Shown here piece by piece: positions 1 through 10,965 of a stretch of DNA of 64,000 nt (its first letter is position 1; every line of letters begins with the position of its first letter). The stretch is from Cristatella mucedo. Lineage: Eukaryota; Bryozoa; Phylactolaemata; Cristatellidae. Both the position numbers and the translations under genes were made by a program. The notes below the pieces were generated by a model, which was not told the DNA's origin, did not search any database, and saw only the letters and a program-made list of their open reading frames with translations. Location of the stretch: the NCBI GenBank assembly GCA_009760855.2, contig WPIO01000056.1, positions 1,972,501 through 2,036,500 of the forward strand, in the 5' to 3' direction.

Positions 1-1059
1 GACTCATCGCCCTCAAGAAGGACAGAAAGAGCGGGTTGCAGCATGTCGGAGCCAGGATTTCAGGTGGCAAGGACCTGCAACTTTTTCCTATAGGGCAAAA
101 GACTTTAGGCAATATTTTTAAGTATTCGGGGCTAGGCCAGAAATAAATGCAAAAATCCTGGTGTTAACTCGACACGATCTCGGTGGTGGCTCGGTGAATG
201 GTATCAATGCACAATTAATTTTGCGAGCGACGGTCGCGAGGCGTAGAAATATGGGGCCGCCCAGCACGCTGCCCCACTGTAGGTAGTGGGTGGGGGGAGC
301 AAATGCCACCTGCCTCTTTGACTCTAGGGCTGAGTGGGTGTGACTGGTCGCCACCGGTTTCGCTGGTGGCCGGTTCAATTTCCGATGACGCCCGGTCGCG
401 TGAGCGGTCGGTTCGGGCTTTGCTCGTCGTCGCTGGCTGCGGCCGGCGCCACTGCGCCTGTCCACCAAGCCAGCTCTAATCTCGGCTAAACAGCGAAGAT
501 TCGAATGAGGGAATTGGCCGGCTAGTTAACAAATCCTAGAGGTTTGATCGTGCGTTTCCTTTGCTGAAGGAGCTTCGATGGCTTCCAGTTGATCAACGGA
601 TACAAAGTAAACTTCTTTCTGTGAACCCACAAGACCCATCACAACTTGGTTCATGAATACCTTGCTGAACTGCACCAGTTTCAGCCTCCTCGTGCCCTCT
701 CGGATTCTCTGTGGACAATACATTAGGTGTGTCGTTCCTCCGCTTAAAGACCGTTGATGACTGAAGCTTTTGCTCTGCAGGTCCTAGACTGTAGAACTCA
801 CTTCCACAATTCTGAGGCAATGGCATGTGCTCTATTGTTGGAGACATGTGGAGCTACAGACGAAGATACGCTACAATGTGGCTTGGCGTGTGCGAAATGG
901 TTTCGTGCTAAATCTGCCAGATTATCACTGAAGATTTATTCATTTATTATCACTGGAGATATATTATTCATAATTCGTGGCTCCTGTATTATAGCCGCTT
1001 GAAACCGGTGACGTGATGATCCGTGGATAGGCATCGCCAAAACAGTGTAATATGCCGCA
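1..1059. other. host intergenic DNA, nothing recognised
   Basis: No exon series, repeat family or RNA gene could be recognised. Open frames are short, overlap on both strands and show no family motif. Base composition matches the host flanks, not the AT-rich element further right. Confidence 0.5.
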
Positions 1060-1212
1060 AGTTGGTGCCTTCTCATGACCAAGGTCGTGGGCTCCTCTAC
1101 TTCTTCAGTGGGCGATCCTTTATCGCCCGTTGCAAGCTGCTGTGACAGCCCTTAAGGCTCTTCTGCCGCCGTATAAAAGGGGCCGTTAAGTCTAAATCAG
1201 CTAACCTTTCTT
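1060..1212 (+). repeat. tRNA-derived SINE, family A
   Basis: The copy has the degenerate B-box region, then the diagnostic body GGGCGATCCTTTATCGCC, GGCTCTTCTGCCGCC and a tail ending in AAATCAGCT. The same body recurs about a dozen times in the window on both strands. Seen directly; assigning it to tRNA-derived SINEs is by family knowledge. Confidence 0.7.
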
Positions 1213-1282
1213 TAACTGAGCAGCTGACTTGAGTTTCGCTCTGGCTTTGGGCCGTACGAGAGCTGCCGTACGCCACGGCTAG

Positions 1283-1300
1283 TTACGTTACGTTACGTTA
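1283..1300. repeat. short (TTACG)n tandem repeat
   Basis: About 3.5 copies of a 5-bp unit lie between a family A and a family B SINE. Confidence 0.7.
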
Positions 1301-1309
1301 AAAGTCTTG

Positions 1310-1452
1310 CCGAGCTGGTTTGGTCTAGCGGTTAATGTGCTCGCTCCGACGAAGGTTTGACTGAGGTCGTGGGCTCGAGCCCCGAGGCATATGTGAAGCG
1401 CTTGAATAGAGATTAAGTTCTCTTTGGGCGCTATATAAACAAATTATATTAT
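1310..1452 (+). repeat. tRNA-derived SINE, family B (L2-type tail)
   Basis: A tRNA-like head with A box (TGGTCTAGCGGTTAATG) and B box (GGGCTCGAGCCCC) is followed by GAGATTAAGTTCTC and GGGCGCTATATAAA. The tail matches the 3' end of the L2-like LINEs in the window, as expected if the LINE machinery mobilises it. It is the best-preserved family B copy. Confidence 0.8.
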
Positions 1453-2254
1453 ATTTCACCCTCCGTAGCCGTCTACGCAGACTGGTCAACGCTATGTACG
1501 AATACGGACTTGTGCGTTAAGCTGCGGGTGCTTCTCGTTGCTGCCGCGTGGCGCTTTTGTCGACGCACCTGCACGAATTGGCGCTGCGAGAAGCTTTCGC
1601 GTCGCTGCTAGCGACACGAGGGCTTTGCCGACATCCGTCGGCTGAGACTATCGTCGTAGACGTTGGTGGCCTAGTTCTGTCCGGACGCGGAAGCCGCAAC
1701 GCCCCGTTTTGGAACGCTGGAAGGTACTGGAAGTGCTCGCGACTGATTATTTAATGGCCCTTTGAAGTGGCATCGTGGCCCGACCAGCTGCGCTGCCCTG
1801 ATTGGCCTTCGATGGCGCTGTTCGGTGGTTTATGGTCTGCCCAGCAAGGGCGGATATGACCAGTAGCGGTATCAGCACCAGTAGCGGCAGCGGTCGAGGA
1901 ACCTACAGCGGGACGCGATTGTCACGCTGTAGGTTCAGAGCAGCGCTTGGAGCGAACCGTTGGTCAAAGGCTCGGTGGTCTTCAGCTGCATAGCGCGACA
2001 AGAATAGGATAGACCGCGGAATGGACCGCGGAGCCGTTAAAAACGAGGGACTGACAATTGTCTCCTCTTACCGCAATCTGGGCTTGTGGAGTTCTGAATC
2101 GCCTGTATCCAGGAAGAAAGCTGAGCTGATTTAGCTTTGTCACACGTTACGTCGCGGCAGAAGAGCAGCGAAGAAGAGAAGAAGCTTCGAGAAGAAGAGA
2201 AGCTTCGAGCTGATAGCGAGCTGCGAGCACCAGCACCTGCAGCAGCGGCCCATA
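1453..2254. other. host intergenic DNA, purine-rich AGAAG tract near 2160-2210
   Basis: No gene is recognised. Around 2160-2210 one strand is nearly pure GA/GAAG. The rest has no recognisable repeat family. Confidence 0.4.
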
Positions 2255-2330
2255 AAGAGTCGCCAGTGCGGGACTCCAATCCGAGACCGAAGGTCACGAA
2301 GAGCGAGCAACTTACCTCCTGGGCCGAGAC
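2255..2330 (-). repeat. SINE family A fragment
   Basis: The reverse-strand copy of the tRNA-like head and B-box region is recognised by comparison with the copies at 33690 and 41848. Confidence 0.55.
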
Positions 2331-3184
2331 CCGTTTGACACACGCGCGCACAACAAACACCGGAAGACTCTGACGCTTATTAAACGGCTACCGCTGGTGA
2401 ATTGCGTCCTGTCGTCGCGCGCGACGCGGCAGCGTTAGAATACTCTTGAATGCAAGCTGAAATGTCCCGTTATGCTCCGTTCTCTCCTCCTGAATTTCCG
2501 AATAAGGAGAGCAGCCGGTTTGGACGCGGTTTTGGACCCGCGCCAAATAATGCTAAAAAAAAGTGCGACTAGTCAGAGCTGGCCAACTTCCAGTCGACGT
2601 CGAATCCCGACGATCGGCCGATCGGAGCCCGTTTCGCCGCCTAGCGTCCGGATTCGCCGCGCGGAGAGCTGCTGCGGTCAGAGCGGCTGCGATCGGATCG
2701 GCGAGCGCGACTCCTTTAAGCATCCAACCTGTTCCGGTATCCATCATTCCTGTTCCGGCGCGGTCGGCGTCGTCCCTGCGTGGTCAGATGCAGCGCCCAC
2801 ATTCGCCGATGCTCGAATGCGCTCGCTGACAACCGAATTCTGGCCTCCGACGAATAGAATACGAGATGCGAATGGGACTCTTGCGGCGGTCCCTTAGCTG
2901 CGAAGTCAGGTTCCTACGACTCCTATGCGACACGATTAAGAAACTAGGGGCTCACTAAGACGCGATTCGTGAGCGCAGCGCCCTCTACAGGAGCGATGCG
3001 CGACCTCTTCGAAAATACAATCGTTCTGCCTTAGTATGTCAGTCCAAAACGCGTCGCACATACGTTACTATAGGCGTCAAAACACGCCGCCGCGAGCAAT
3101 AATAGCCTGTTAAGGGTGTAGCTAGCGGAAATTTCAGCTAAAGCTCGGTCAATTTACATTGACCATATAAATCGGAGACTTTGG
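2331..3184. other. host intergenic DNA, nothing recognised
   Basis: It is GC-rich with overlapping short frames on both strands. No motif or repeat family is seen. Confidence 0.4.
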
Positions 3185-4166
3185 CATCTAGTAGACGCAA
3201 ACTTTCTTAAATTGAACGACGACAAAACCAACTTACTAGTTATGGCCAAACCTAGTATGACTCAGAAGGACAAGTTAACGCTCAAAATCGGCTCTGCCAG
3301 CATATCTTCCGTACTAATTGCACGAAATCTAGGTGTCCTGTTTCAAAGTGACCTTTCACTAAAAGACCACATCAGCTACACAGTTAAGTCTGCTTACTTT
3401 TAGTTACGTAATATAGCTAAAATTTGGGCTTTCCTAAACAGGGATACGTCCAATATATACCATGCATTTGTGAGATCCCGTCTCGACTTCTGTAACTCAC
3501 TGCTTGCTGGTTTATCGGGCTATGCAGTCATGCTTACAGTTGGTGCAAAAGTCTGCAGCTGGGCTTGTCTGTCGAGAGCGTTGCAGTTGCCACATCGCAT
3601 CACTTTCCGCCGACCTACGCTGGCTCCCAGTCAAGCAGCACATCGACTTCAAGGTCAATGTCACTCACTTTAAGGTAGCTCTATTCCTTGGCTCCAGCCT
3701 ACCTATTAAAACTGTTCCCCAAGCGAGGCTAGGCATCGTGCCTCCCACTCTTCTGACTCAAATTGTTTAGCTATGCCTCGAGCCAACCTCAAATTCTTTG
3801 GAGACCGCTTAGTGCATATGCTCTCAAAGCCAGGAACTCACTCGGGAATGACGTCACGACCACACGACAACGACTTGGTCGCATTTAAAAAGAGATTAAA
3901 AGCGCACCTATCTATCACAGCATTTAGTGGGTCGCTGTGATTCGACCTTTATGCGCTTATGCGTGCTGACACTGTGCATGCTGCCATTAACCACACTTGC
4001 ATGCTAACCGTGGGCATGTCACCCCTAACCATGTTATCCTTATTGTTTATCGAGCGTGCTACCACTAACCATCGATCGTGTTTCCTTTGCAGCAAACGTA
4101 AAGCACCTAGAAAGAGATTGAATTCTCTGAGGACGCTTTATAAAGTGTATGATTATTATTGTTATT
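3185..4166 (+). mobile_element. L2/CR1-type LINE, 5'-truncated 3' portion
   Basis: The front encodes the C-terminal part of a non-LTR reverse transcriptase ORF2, with the signature FLKLNDDKTNLLVM followed by ARNLGVLFQSDLSLKDHI. A thumb-region RSRLDFCNSLL segment follows. Several frame changes and stops show it is dead. The 3' end has the AAGAGATTGAATTCTCTGAG motif, a GCTTTATAAAG motif and an ATT-rich tail, which are L2-clade hallmarks. The copy at 29699-30725 is the better-preserved sibling. Confidence 0.85.
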
Positions 4167-4180
4167 ACGACATCCTTTGA

Positions 4181-4400
4181 CTTGACGGCATTTAAAAGAA
4201 GCTAAACTCGCATCTGTTTCTCGCAGCATTGCTATGTCCTTGTGGTTTATTATTTGTGCGCTTACGCGTGCAGAATCTGAATGCTGCCACTAACCGACCT
4301 TACGTTCGGGCTGTCCTTACTGCACATGTAAGGTGCTTCGAAGGAGATTCAGTTCTCTGAGGGCGCTCTATCAATGTATTATCATTATTCTTATTATTAG
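4181..4400 (+). mobile_element. L2-type LINE, 3' end only
   Basis: A second 3'-terminal fragment follows the previous one directly. It has the GCTGCCACTAACC block, GAGATTCAGTTCTCTGAG, GGGCGCTCTATCAATG and a (TTATTA) tail. It is more diverged than the neighbouring copy. Confidence 0.75.
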
Positions 4401-5252
4401 CGCCTTTGCATTCACTGAATGAGACCGAAGAAGTTATTTTAGCCCGCATTTTAATTGCTCCGTGCGTGAGGGCAGCTCGTCAGCCTTGGCGTCTGGTCAC
4501 GGCTAAAATGACAAGTTTTGGACGTTGCAACAGCCTGTTGAGTTAATTAAGAATGATTTTTTTTTTCTAAAACCGTAGACACACACAGTAAGAATGATTT
4601 TCTAAAACCGTAGACACATTTAGTCGATTCGCACTCTTCCGAGCATTTAAAAAATCCGAGACCGTAATCACTTTTTGGAATAGCCGAGAGCCGATCGAGA
4701 GAGATCGGCACGCGCGACATCGCGCGTCTTCCGCAGCCCAACGAATGCTTTTGCAACTGCGCCTGCGTACCGCACTGCACGCAGCGACAGCACTCGACTG
4801 GACCCTCCGCCCTTTTCCGAGCGTCGACTAGACACTCATTCTCAGCGACGAGTCCTCATCAGCTCCTCTCAGCGAAAAGACGCTCCGCGGAGGCGCGCGG
4901 CGCGTCTCCGCTCCGACGACTGCGACCCGCGTACGCCTTCGGATTGCGCCATTGTGCCAAAGATGCCCGGGTACGGGAACGCCGCCTGCGCGCGATGCGT
5001 TTTTCCAGGTCGTTCGCCGCGTTCGAGCTCCGGGCGGCATTCGACAGCTTCTAGCCCCGCCTCCTCGGGCCGCCCGATATTGGTCATCGTCGTTGCAGCC
5101 GGCGGCTAGCTCCGCTGTGAGTGGGTGGGGCGGGCGTAGCCCACCCTCCGGAAGGGGCGTGGGAAAGCGAGCGCGGTAGGCTCGCCTACTCAGACCTCCT
5201 ACGAGCGACTGACTGACCCTGGCGAGGTCAAAGATTTCCCCTCGTCGGCTCG
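4401..5252. other. left flank of the Polinton; host DNA with a small tandem duplication
   Basis: 4549-4585 and 4589-4618 are two direct copies of an AAGAATGATTTT...ACCGTAGACACA unit. 4800-5200 is very GC- and CpG-rich, with open frames on both strands typical of CpG-rich DNA. No exon or protein family could be recognised. Confidence 0.45.
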
Positions 5253-5257
5253 ATCCT
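5253..5257. repeat. 5-bp target-site duplication (left), ATCCT
   Basis: ATCCT directly precedes the left terminal inverted repeat and recurs directly after the right one at 28951-28955. Polintons normally duplicate 6 bp, so one base may have changed or the terminus may be off by one. Confidence 0.7.
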
Positions 5258-5527
5258 TGATGATGTGTTTTTACCCTATACGACATTTTTATTTTATCAA
5301 CTCGCATTTTTTTCCTTTTACAACATTTTTACTTTTTCAACTCGTTCTCGTTAACACTCGAACTCGTTTCAAAACTAAAAATGTTGTAAAATGAAAAAAG
5401 CGCTCGTTTCAAAAATAAAAACATCGTATAGTGAAAAAACACATCATCACAACGAGCTCTCGTTAGCACTCGAACTCATTAAAGTATTGAAAGACTAGGA
5501 TATCTGTTTTCAAAATCTGTATATATT
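5258..5527 (+). repeat. Polinton left terminal inverted repeat
   Basis: It pairs with 28689-28950 in inverted orientation. Its outer ~190 bp is itself an imperfect palindrome: 5258-5350 reads as the reverse complement of about 5355-5449, both ends starting TGATGATGTG. A terminal hairpin could form. Confidence 0.9.
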
Positions 5528-5575
5528 ATAGTAAAAAAACTTTAATTAAATATCTTTTTTTTACTTCATATAGAA

Positions 5576-5806
5576 ATGAGTGATGAAAAATATAATAGAC
5601 AAATTGGTGAAAAATATCAAGACTATATTCGAAGACTAAAGGTTGCTGCTATTGAGAAATCTGGCGGATTGAAACCTAGACATCCAAAGAGTACTGATCA
5701 ATTAGAAGAATTAATTTATCACCTTTGCAGAAACTCGTGTGTAATGAGTGAGGTCTTTGTTGATTACATTGATGAGTATGAAGATTTATATCCAGGATGG
5801 GTTTGA
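5576..5806 (+). CDS. Polinton small protein, unknown
   Basis: This 76-residue acidic frame starts with ATG just inside the left inverted repeat. It is charged, has no membrane segment and has two cysteines near the centre. No family was recognised. It is the first leftward cargo gene and, unlike the integrase further in, is on the plus strand. Confidence 0.5.
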   Translation: MSDEKYNRQIGEKYQDYIRRLKVAAIEKSGGLKPRHPKSTDQLEELIYHLCRNSCVMSEVFVDYIDEYEDLYPGWV

Positions 5807-5846
5807 AAAAATTTAAATAATTATAGGAAAACGGCAGATTTAAGAA

Positions 5847-6228
5847 AAAGTTTGCTCTTCAAAAATATGATGAGGAAGTTGCATATAACATTAAAGTTAG
5901 ATCGTGTCTAACAAATTTAACAAGAGTAAGATATATAATTAAAATAGTAAATATACTAGTAGCTTTAGGAGTTACAGTTTCTACAAAACACATTCATACA
6001 CATCCGAGTATAACTAATGCTGTCTCTGCTTTCTCAGCACTAACAGCAATGCTAATGGCAGTTGATGGTGTTTTAGTTGAAATAGATAAAAGAAAAAGAT
6101 TTACTCTCAATTCTAACATAGAATTTATTTCAAAAATAACAGATGCTCTATCTGTTGAAGTAGTTACAAAAGAAGAGTTTGACGATATTATAGAAGAACG
6201 TTCACAAACAGAAACTAGTCCTGTTTAA
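5847..6228 (+). pseudogene. Polinton two-helix membrane protein remnant, unknown
   Basis: The frame has two hydrophobic stretches (IIKIVNILVALGVTV and a later ALTAMLMAVDGVLV region) separated by a short loop with KHIHTHPS, then a charged acidic tail. No clear start codon is visible. Its function is unknown. Confidence 0.4.
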
Positions 6229-6245
6229 TCACTTGTAGTTCTTCT

Positions 6246-7090
6246 CTACCAAAACTTCTTTTGACATAATTTATCCGAAAATGCACCGGTTTTTTTCAAT
6301 ACCATTATTCTAACAATATTATGTTTAGACAAACTCCATATCGGATCTGTAGCTCTTCTTCTTTTTTCATCTTCTCCTTCACCTGGTTCTAGTAAGTATC
6401 TAACAGTTGTTCCAAGTTCTAACAGTTTTTCTTGTTCTCCAACTTTTCTATAATATTTTGGTATCTTCAATTTTACTGATTCTTTTTTTATCGCCTTTGA
6501 AAGTTCTTCACCAATTGATCTTGTAACGCTATTATTTAGATAATCAATAATCTTTGGTAAATTATAAATCCATTCTTTATTTTTAATGCAATCTCCATTA
6601 ATAATGTTTTCTAATTCCTTTTCATATTGTGCAATAAAGGCTCTTTCTGCTACAGTTCCATTCATCCTTTCAACAAGTGCAACAATCTTTTTACTACTAG
6701 CTTCTATAACTTGTGTTTTATGTCTTTTCATTTCTTTCATGAACTCTCCTTTAAACTCAGTTCCAGGGTCTACTGTTATCTTCTTTGGCCACTTCAATAA
6801 ACTTGTTGTATAAATATCTATTATGACTTGTGTTACTTCTTTAGAAGACTTTGTTTTAAGTGGTCTTGAGTCTTTATATCTGCTAGCAACATCAATAACA
6901 CTCAAAGCATATTTGTATCCAGAATCATTCGGCATGTACAAAATGTCTGCTTGATGATTTTCATTCGGTTCAACAGTATCAAAGAAACCTTTTGGAATTA
7001 CTTTTTGTCTTGAATATCTTGAATATCTGGCTTGAATATCTGGCTTATATCTGAATCTGGATTAAATTTCCCTTCCTTTTTTCTTTCATT
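6246..7090 (-). pseudogene. Polinton retroviral-type integrase (rve) remnant
   Basis: The core carries the DDE-type catalytic pattern: Asp in VIDVASRY, Asp in TVDPGTEF and Glu in VERMNGT, the usual Polinton/retroviral integrase arrangement. The C-terminal part has a basic tail region. In the family, this enzyme inserts the linear element and makes the short target duplication. It lies next to the left end, the common position for Polinton integrases. Parts upstream of the core are also present, but the gene is not one open frame. Confidence 0.9.
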
Positions 7091-7117
7091 TAGAGTTAAA
7101 AATGACATTCTATAGAA

Positions 7118-7336
7118 ATGGAAATATTTTGTGAGAGCTGTTCTAAATCATTTAGTGAACTTGAATACTTAGAGTCAGGTCATCCAGTTTGCCAAAAGGT
7201 TAAACGAAGGCCAAAGTTAAAGTATGAAATGCGTTGCGATATCTGCGATTTAGATAGTAGAAACATAATTCGATTGTGGTATTTTAAGAAACAGCAAAAT
7301 AATCAGTTGTGTAGATTTCTATTATGCAAAAAATAA
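7118..7336 (+). CDS. Polinton small cysteine-rich protein, unknown
   Basis: The 72-residue frame has CESC and CDIC pairs, with another cysteine (HPVC) between them, which suggests a zinc-binding knuckle. Related coding-like sequence continues to about 7560, including a CxHH-type stretch. No specific family is claimed. Confidence 0.45.
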   Translation: MEIFCESCSKSFSELEYLESGHPVCQKVKRRPKLKYEMRCDICDLDSRNIIRLWYFKKQQNNQLCRFLLCKK

Positions 7337-7631
7337 GTATTCTAAACCAAGACCCACAAAGATTTATTGTTTAGCAAAGAAACACTTTAAAAAAAGGTGC
7401 CCCGAGTTGTTCTGTATTCATCATTGTTTAGAACACGAATCAATAATGCATATCGCAAAACTATTTCCGCTAGTAAAAGGTAAGCGTAAAGCAATTAAAT
7501 TTAAAGAATTAATTGTTTTACTAGTTCATTTGTACTTTGCAAGTACTTATGTAGCTAATTAATAGATTAACTTTAATATTTCCTAAGTTATCAACGTAAT
7601 AGTATTCTATCGGAACTCTTGTAAAGTATGC

Positions 7632-8399
7632 TTAGTACTTAAAATCTGTTCCAGTCGGTGAAGTATTTATAGCTCGTATATCTCCTGATACTATTGTCAT
7701 ATCACTGCTAGGTCTTAGTTGTATACAGTTAGACGATCCAACAACCATCGCACTTAGTATTATAATAGGTGGACTATTTTTATTTTGCCAAGAGTATGCA
7801 GTAGAAGTATTAATAATATAATTCATTGTTCTAGGGTTAAATGTAAGCACAACAACTTCTGTTATTTTTTTAACTGTTTTATCAACATAGGATTTTGTTG
7901 CAGCGTCTGCAGGATTAATAGGTTCAGCAACATTGATTATAGAGTTATTTTTCATATTCAAGTTTGTTGTAGCGGGAGAATTCTTCAATAACACATCTCG
8001 TTTCAATCCTCCATAAGTAGCACAAAAATCATCAGGAAGAACTGTTGGTGTAGTAACACTAGAATTCCAATATGTAGAAGCAATAGCAAAACTATTCACA
8101 TTTAAATCTGTAGTCATTGTATCTCCAGATTTTTTAACACAATTAGATAATTGACTTACATTAACAGCATCTGCCGGGTTAACTCCTGGAGCAAGATTTG
8201 TAACTGGTCTATTCTGCATATTAATAGAAGTACTACTATTTACAATAAAATTAGCATCCGCATATGATTTTGTTACAGCATCACCATCACTCACAGGATC
8301 ACTCAAGTTAATAATTATGTTACCATTTGCATCAAGGTCTGATAGAATATAACCATTTATTCTACTTACGTAGTCATCACAATGATGTCTTTGACTCAT
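7632..8399 (-). CDS. Polinton fibre-like protein with phage-tail-type repeats
   Basis: This 255-residue frame has at least three repeats of the type DPVSDGDAVTKSYAD, NPADAVNVSQL and NPADAATKSYVD, each followed by a MxNxxI/NL-type segment. This N.(D/P)..DAATK.Y.D pattern is well known from tail-fibre proteins of bacteriophages. The C-terminal third is beta-rich and non-repetitive, like a receptor-binding tip. Similar proteins lie at 18268-20630, 21060-21693 and 21855-22470, so the family is multiplied. A surface fibre role is inferred, not shown. Confidence 0.7.
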   Translation of the reverse strand: MSQRHHCDDYVSRINGYILSDLDANGNIIINLSDPVSDGDAVTKSYADANFIVNSSTSINMQNRPVTNLAPGVNPADAVNVSQLSNCVKKSGDTMTTDLNVNSFAIASTYWNSSVTTPTVLPDDFCATYGGLKRDVLLKNSPATTNLNMKNNSIINVAEPINPADAATKSYVDKTVKKITEVVVLTFNPRTMNYIINTSTAYSWQNKNSPPIIILSAMVVGSSNCIQLRPSSDMTIVSGDIRAINTSPTGTDFKY

Positions 8400-9147
8400 C
8401 TATATAGTTACTAATTAAAATCTTTGATCTATCTAGCACTTCTTTGACAATTGGTAAAATTCTAGCAAATCTACAAGGATCATCTTCTTCTACCACTTGG
8501 ATCAAACATCTTCTTATATAATACTTTAAATCATAACCATTTGCTTTCTTATTATTAAATCTACCATACTTGCTTATAATATCAAACTCAAAATCAAAAT
8601 ATTTTTCATCTTTAAGCAATAGCATAAAAATGGGTTCTCTAAGTGGCATATCAAACTCTGTTCTTGGTATTCTTACATTTCCAGCTGCTACATAATCTGA
8701 CGGAGGTTCTTCAAAATTTAATCCAGGAACAAAAATCTCAAACTCAGAGTAAAAGCATTCACTAAGTTTTAAAACATGTAAACCTAATAAGCATTGCACG
8801 TGATATTGTTTTGGTATAAAATCATCAATAATATTTCTGCTCCATAAGCATTTTATTTCAACTAGAGTACTATCATCTATTATTCCATCAGGAGAATATC
8901 CGTATACACCATCACTACTAAAGCAATCATTTGCATTATCAAGTTTTACCTTAAGTTTCATTTCTAAAAACTTTGCAGCAATAGGTTCAAATACTTTACC
9001 AAACAACATTGGAGGAAATTTCATGCTAGAACTTTTAGCTATGTATTTTTTTAGTTTTCTGTTAGCAATTATTTCTATGTCTACTTCTGTCTGATCTCCG
9101 AATACTAAAGTCATTTCCAAGCACCGAGTAAACTTCTGAGCCTCCAA
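8377..9147 (-). CDS. Polinton YqaJ/alkaline-exonuclease-like nuclease
   Basis: The 256-residue frame contains FGKVFEPIAAKFLE, then GYSPDGIIDDSTLVEIKC. This matches the PD-(D/E)xK core of YqaJ/lambda-type recombination exonucleases (Asp of SPDG, then the ExK of VEIKC) with the upstream Glu helix. A second core segment, KQYHVQCLLGL, has the conserved Gln seen in YqaJ proteins. In viruses such enzymes resect DNA ends for strand annealing. The gene overlaps the start of the fibre-like gene next to it by a few codons, suggesting co-transcription. Confidence 0.75.
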   Translation of the reverse strand: MEAQKFTRCLEMTLVFGDQTEVDIEIIANRKLKKYIAKSSSMKFPPMLFGKVFEPIAAKFLEMKLKVKLDNANDCFSSDGVYGYSPDGIIDDSTLVEIKCLWSRNIIDDFIPKQYHVQCLLGLHVLKLSECFYSEFEIFVPGLNFEEPPSDYVAAGNVRIPRTEFDMPLREPIFMLLLKDEKYFDFEFDIISKYGRFNNKKANGYDLKYYIRRCLIQVVEEDDPCRFARILPIVKEVLDRSKILISNYIDESKTSL

Positions 9148-9229
9148 TATTCAAAGACATTGATTTTTTCCACTCATCTGAACCTTGTACAAAATCAAAT
9201 TTATTCATTATATTTCTGGTTTAAATTTT

Positions 9230-10761
9230 TTAAATGTCACTTCCATCATAGACAGTAACATCTTTGTTGCAAGTGAAGTTTGCTCCATTACCATTTGATG
9301 TAAGCTCTGCGGTGTTCTCACAGATAGTGAAATAGTGAATCATTATTTGTGTACCATCATTTGGTATTGAAGAATTAAATTCAATAGTTACATCAAGTCT
9401 AGAAGTTACTCTAAGTGGTTCATCATTGTATTGCAGATCAATATCATGAATAGGGTATAGAGACAGCCACTCAGGATAGGTTATACCAACATGACTTGCA
9501 ATCTCATTAAGATCAAGACATTGTTTTCTGAATGTTGTGAAATCCATATATTCTGGAGCTCATTTTCCTTTTTTTAGGTTCACTCAACCTTAGAACAGCA
9601 GGGTACTGTTTAGAACCATTAGCAAGCACAGAAACATTTTTAATATCGCAATGATTGTAGGTGTAAGGATTTCCAGTGTAGTTTCCATATTTATTATAAT
9701 TTTGAGCTGCAACAATAAGCCATCTAATGTATCAATTATCAATTGTATTCAGAACTGATAGAGATTTAGTAAACTTAAGTCCTTGATTAGGAATGCTTAT
9801 GGTGATATTTTCATACCGTCTAACTCTGTAATTAAGTCTTATTTTCTTAGATTTTTTACTTTAAATATCAGCACACTCTCTTTCCGAGTAACACATGGTG
9901 CAACAGGTCTCATTTTTGACATTGCAATTTTAAAATTTGTATAAACACCTTCACCAGCAACCGCATCAACGCTTCTTGTCATATTAGCATTTACAGTGTT
10001 TCCAGCAACACCTGTTGTACCAGTCATAATAGCCTCATAATCGTTCCCGCCAACACGAGTCATTTCAAGTGTAAAAGAAATATTATAAAGAATTTTATTC
10101 ATGTCAGCACAAAACCAGAAATTCTTGATAGTGGAATAGCGATACTAAATGTTACATTGGTAGTTTCAACAAGATTGTTAATAGTGCTTCTTCTATAGAT
10201 GAAACCAATATTAGAACAATTAGTCGCACCTGTTATATTAACTCAAGAGGCAGAAGGACTATTATATGAAGTGAGATTTAAACTTAAATCACCAACTGAG
10301 CTTGCTTCATCCTTTTTCCACCCAGTTGCAAGGCCTTCAGTTCTATTATAATCACCGGGATAACATAGAAGACCCATAAGTGTTGAGACAGAGCCAACTC
10401 CCTCTTTAAGCGGAAGACTTTCAATTTCTTCAGCACCAAGCCTAATTCCCATACTACTAAACAGCCATGCTCCAGCATTGTTAACAAAACCAACAGCAGG
10501 ATTTCTTTCTAATTCAGATATAGTATTTGCATCAGCACCAGGAGCTCCAAGCTGTCCTTCAAGTAGAAGGTAAGCATCTGATAGAACATAACATGTTTGT
10601 TGTTCTCCAGGGACAGTAAATGTTACAAGCTTACTTGCAATATTATCTGTTTCATTTCCATTTGTCTGATAAAACTCTCGAAATTGATAATCTTTAATTT
10701 TATAATTGGGAAAACTAGGATCGCCCAATTCGAGTATTGTGTCAATCGGTGCACTTGCCAT
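9230..10761 (-). pseudogene. Polinton major capsid protein (double jelly-roll) remnant
   Basis: The N-terminal part starts with ATG and resembles the opening of Polinton/adintovirus hexon-like capsid proteins (ELGDPSFPNYKIKDYQFREF, then SDAYLLLEGQL). The C-terminal half has the typical second jelly-roll block with NPYTYNHCDIKNVSVLANG followed by a KQYP element. The length and position beside penton-like and pVI-like genes fit. The locus is split into several pieces, so it is broken. The name rests on motif style and neighbourhood and needs a profile search. Confidence 0.7.
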
Positions 10762-10965
10762 TTCTTCTCTATATAAAAAGTAAAAATGTATTTCTTACTT
10801 TTCATGTATAAATCAGCACCAATTTTTTTCATGTATCCGCCATATCCATCAGGTCTTGGAGCAGGCATTATAGCAGGGAAAGCAGATTTTTCTTTTATAA
10901 CTCTTTCTATTTCTTTGCATGCCTTTCGATCATTTTATTTTAACGTTTCTGAATAATCCTCAGTC

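Noticed and set aside
4800-5250. GC-rich block with long frames on both strands at the Polinton flank
   Set aside because: Frames on both strands reflect composition; no conserved motif or splice structure could be found.
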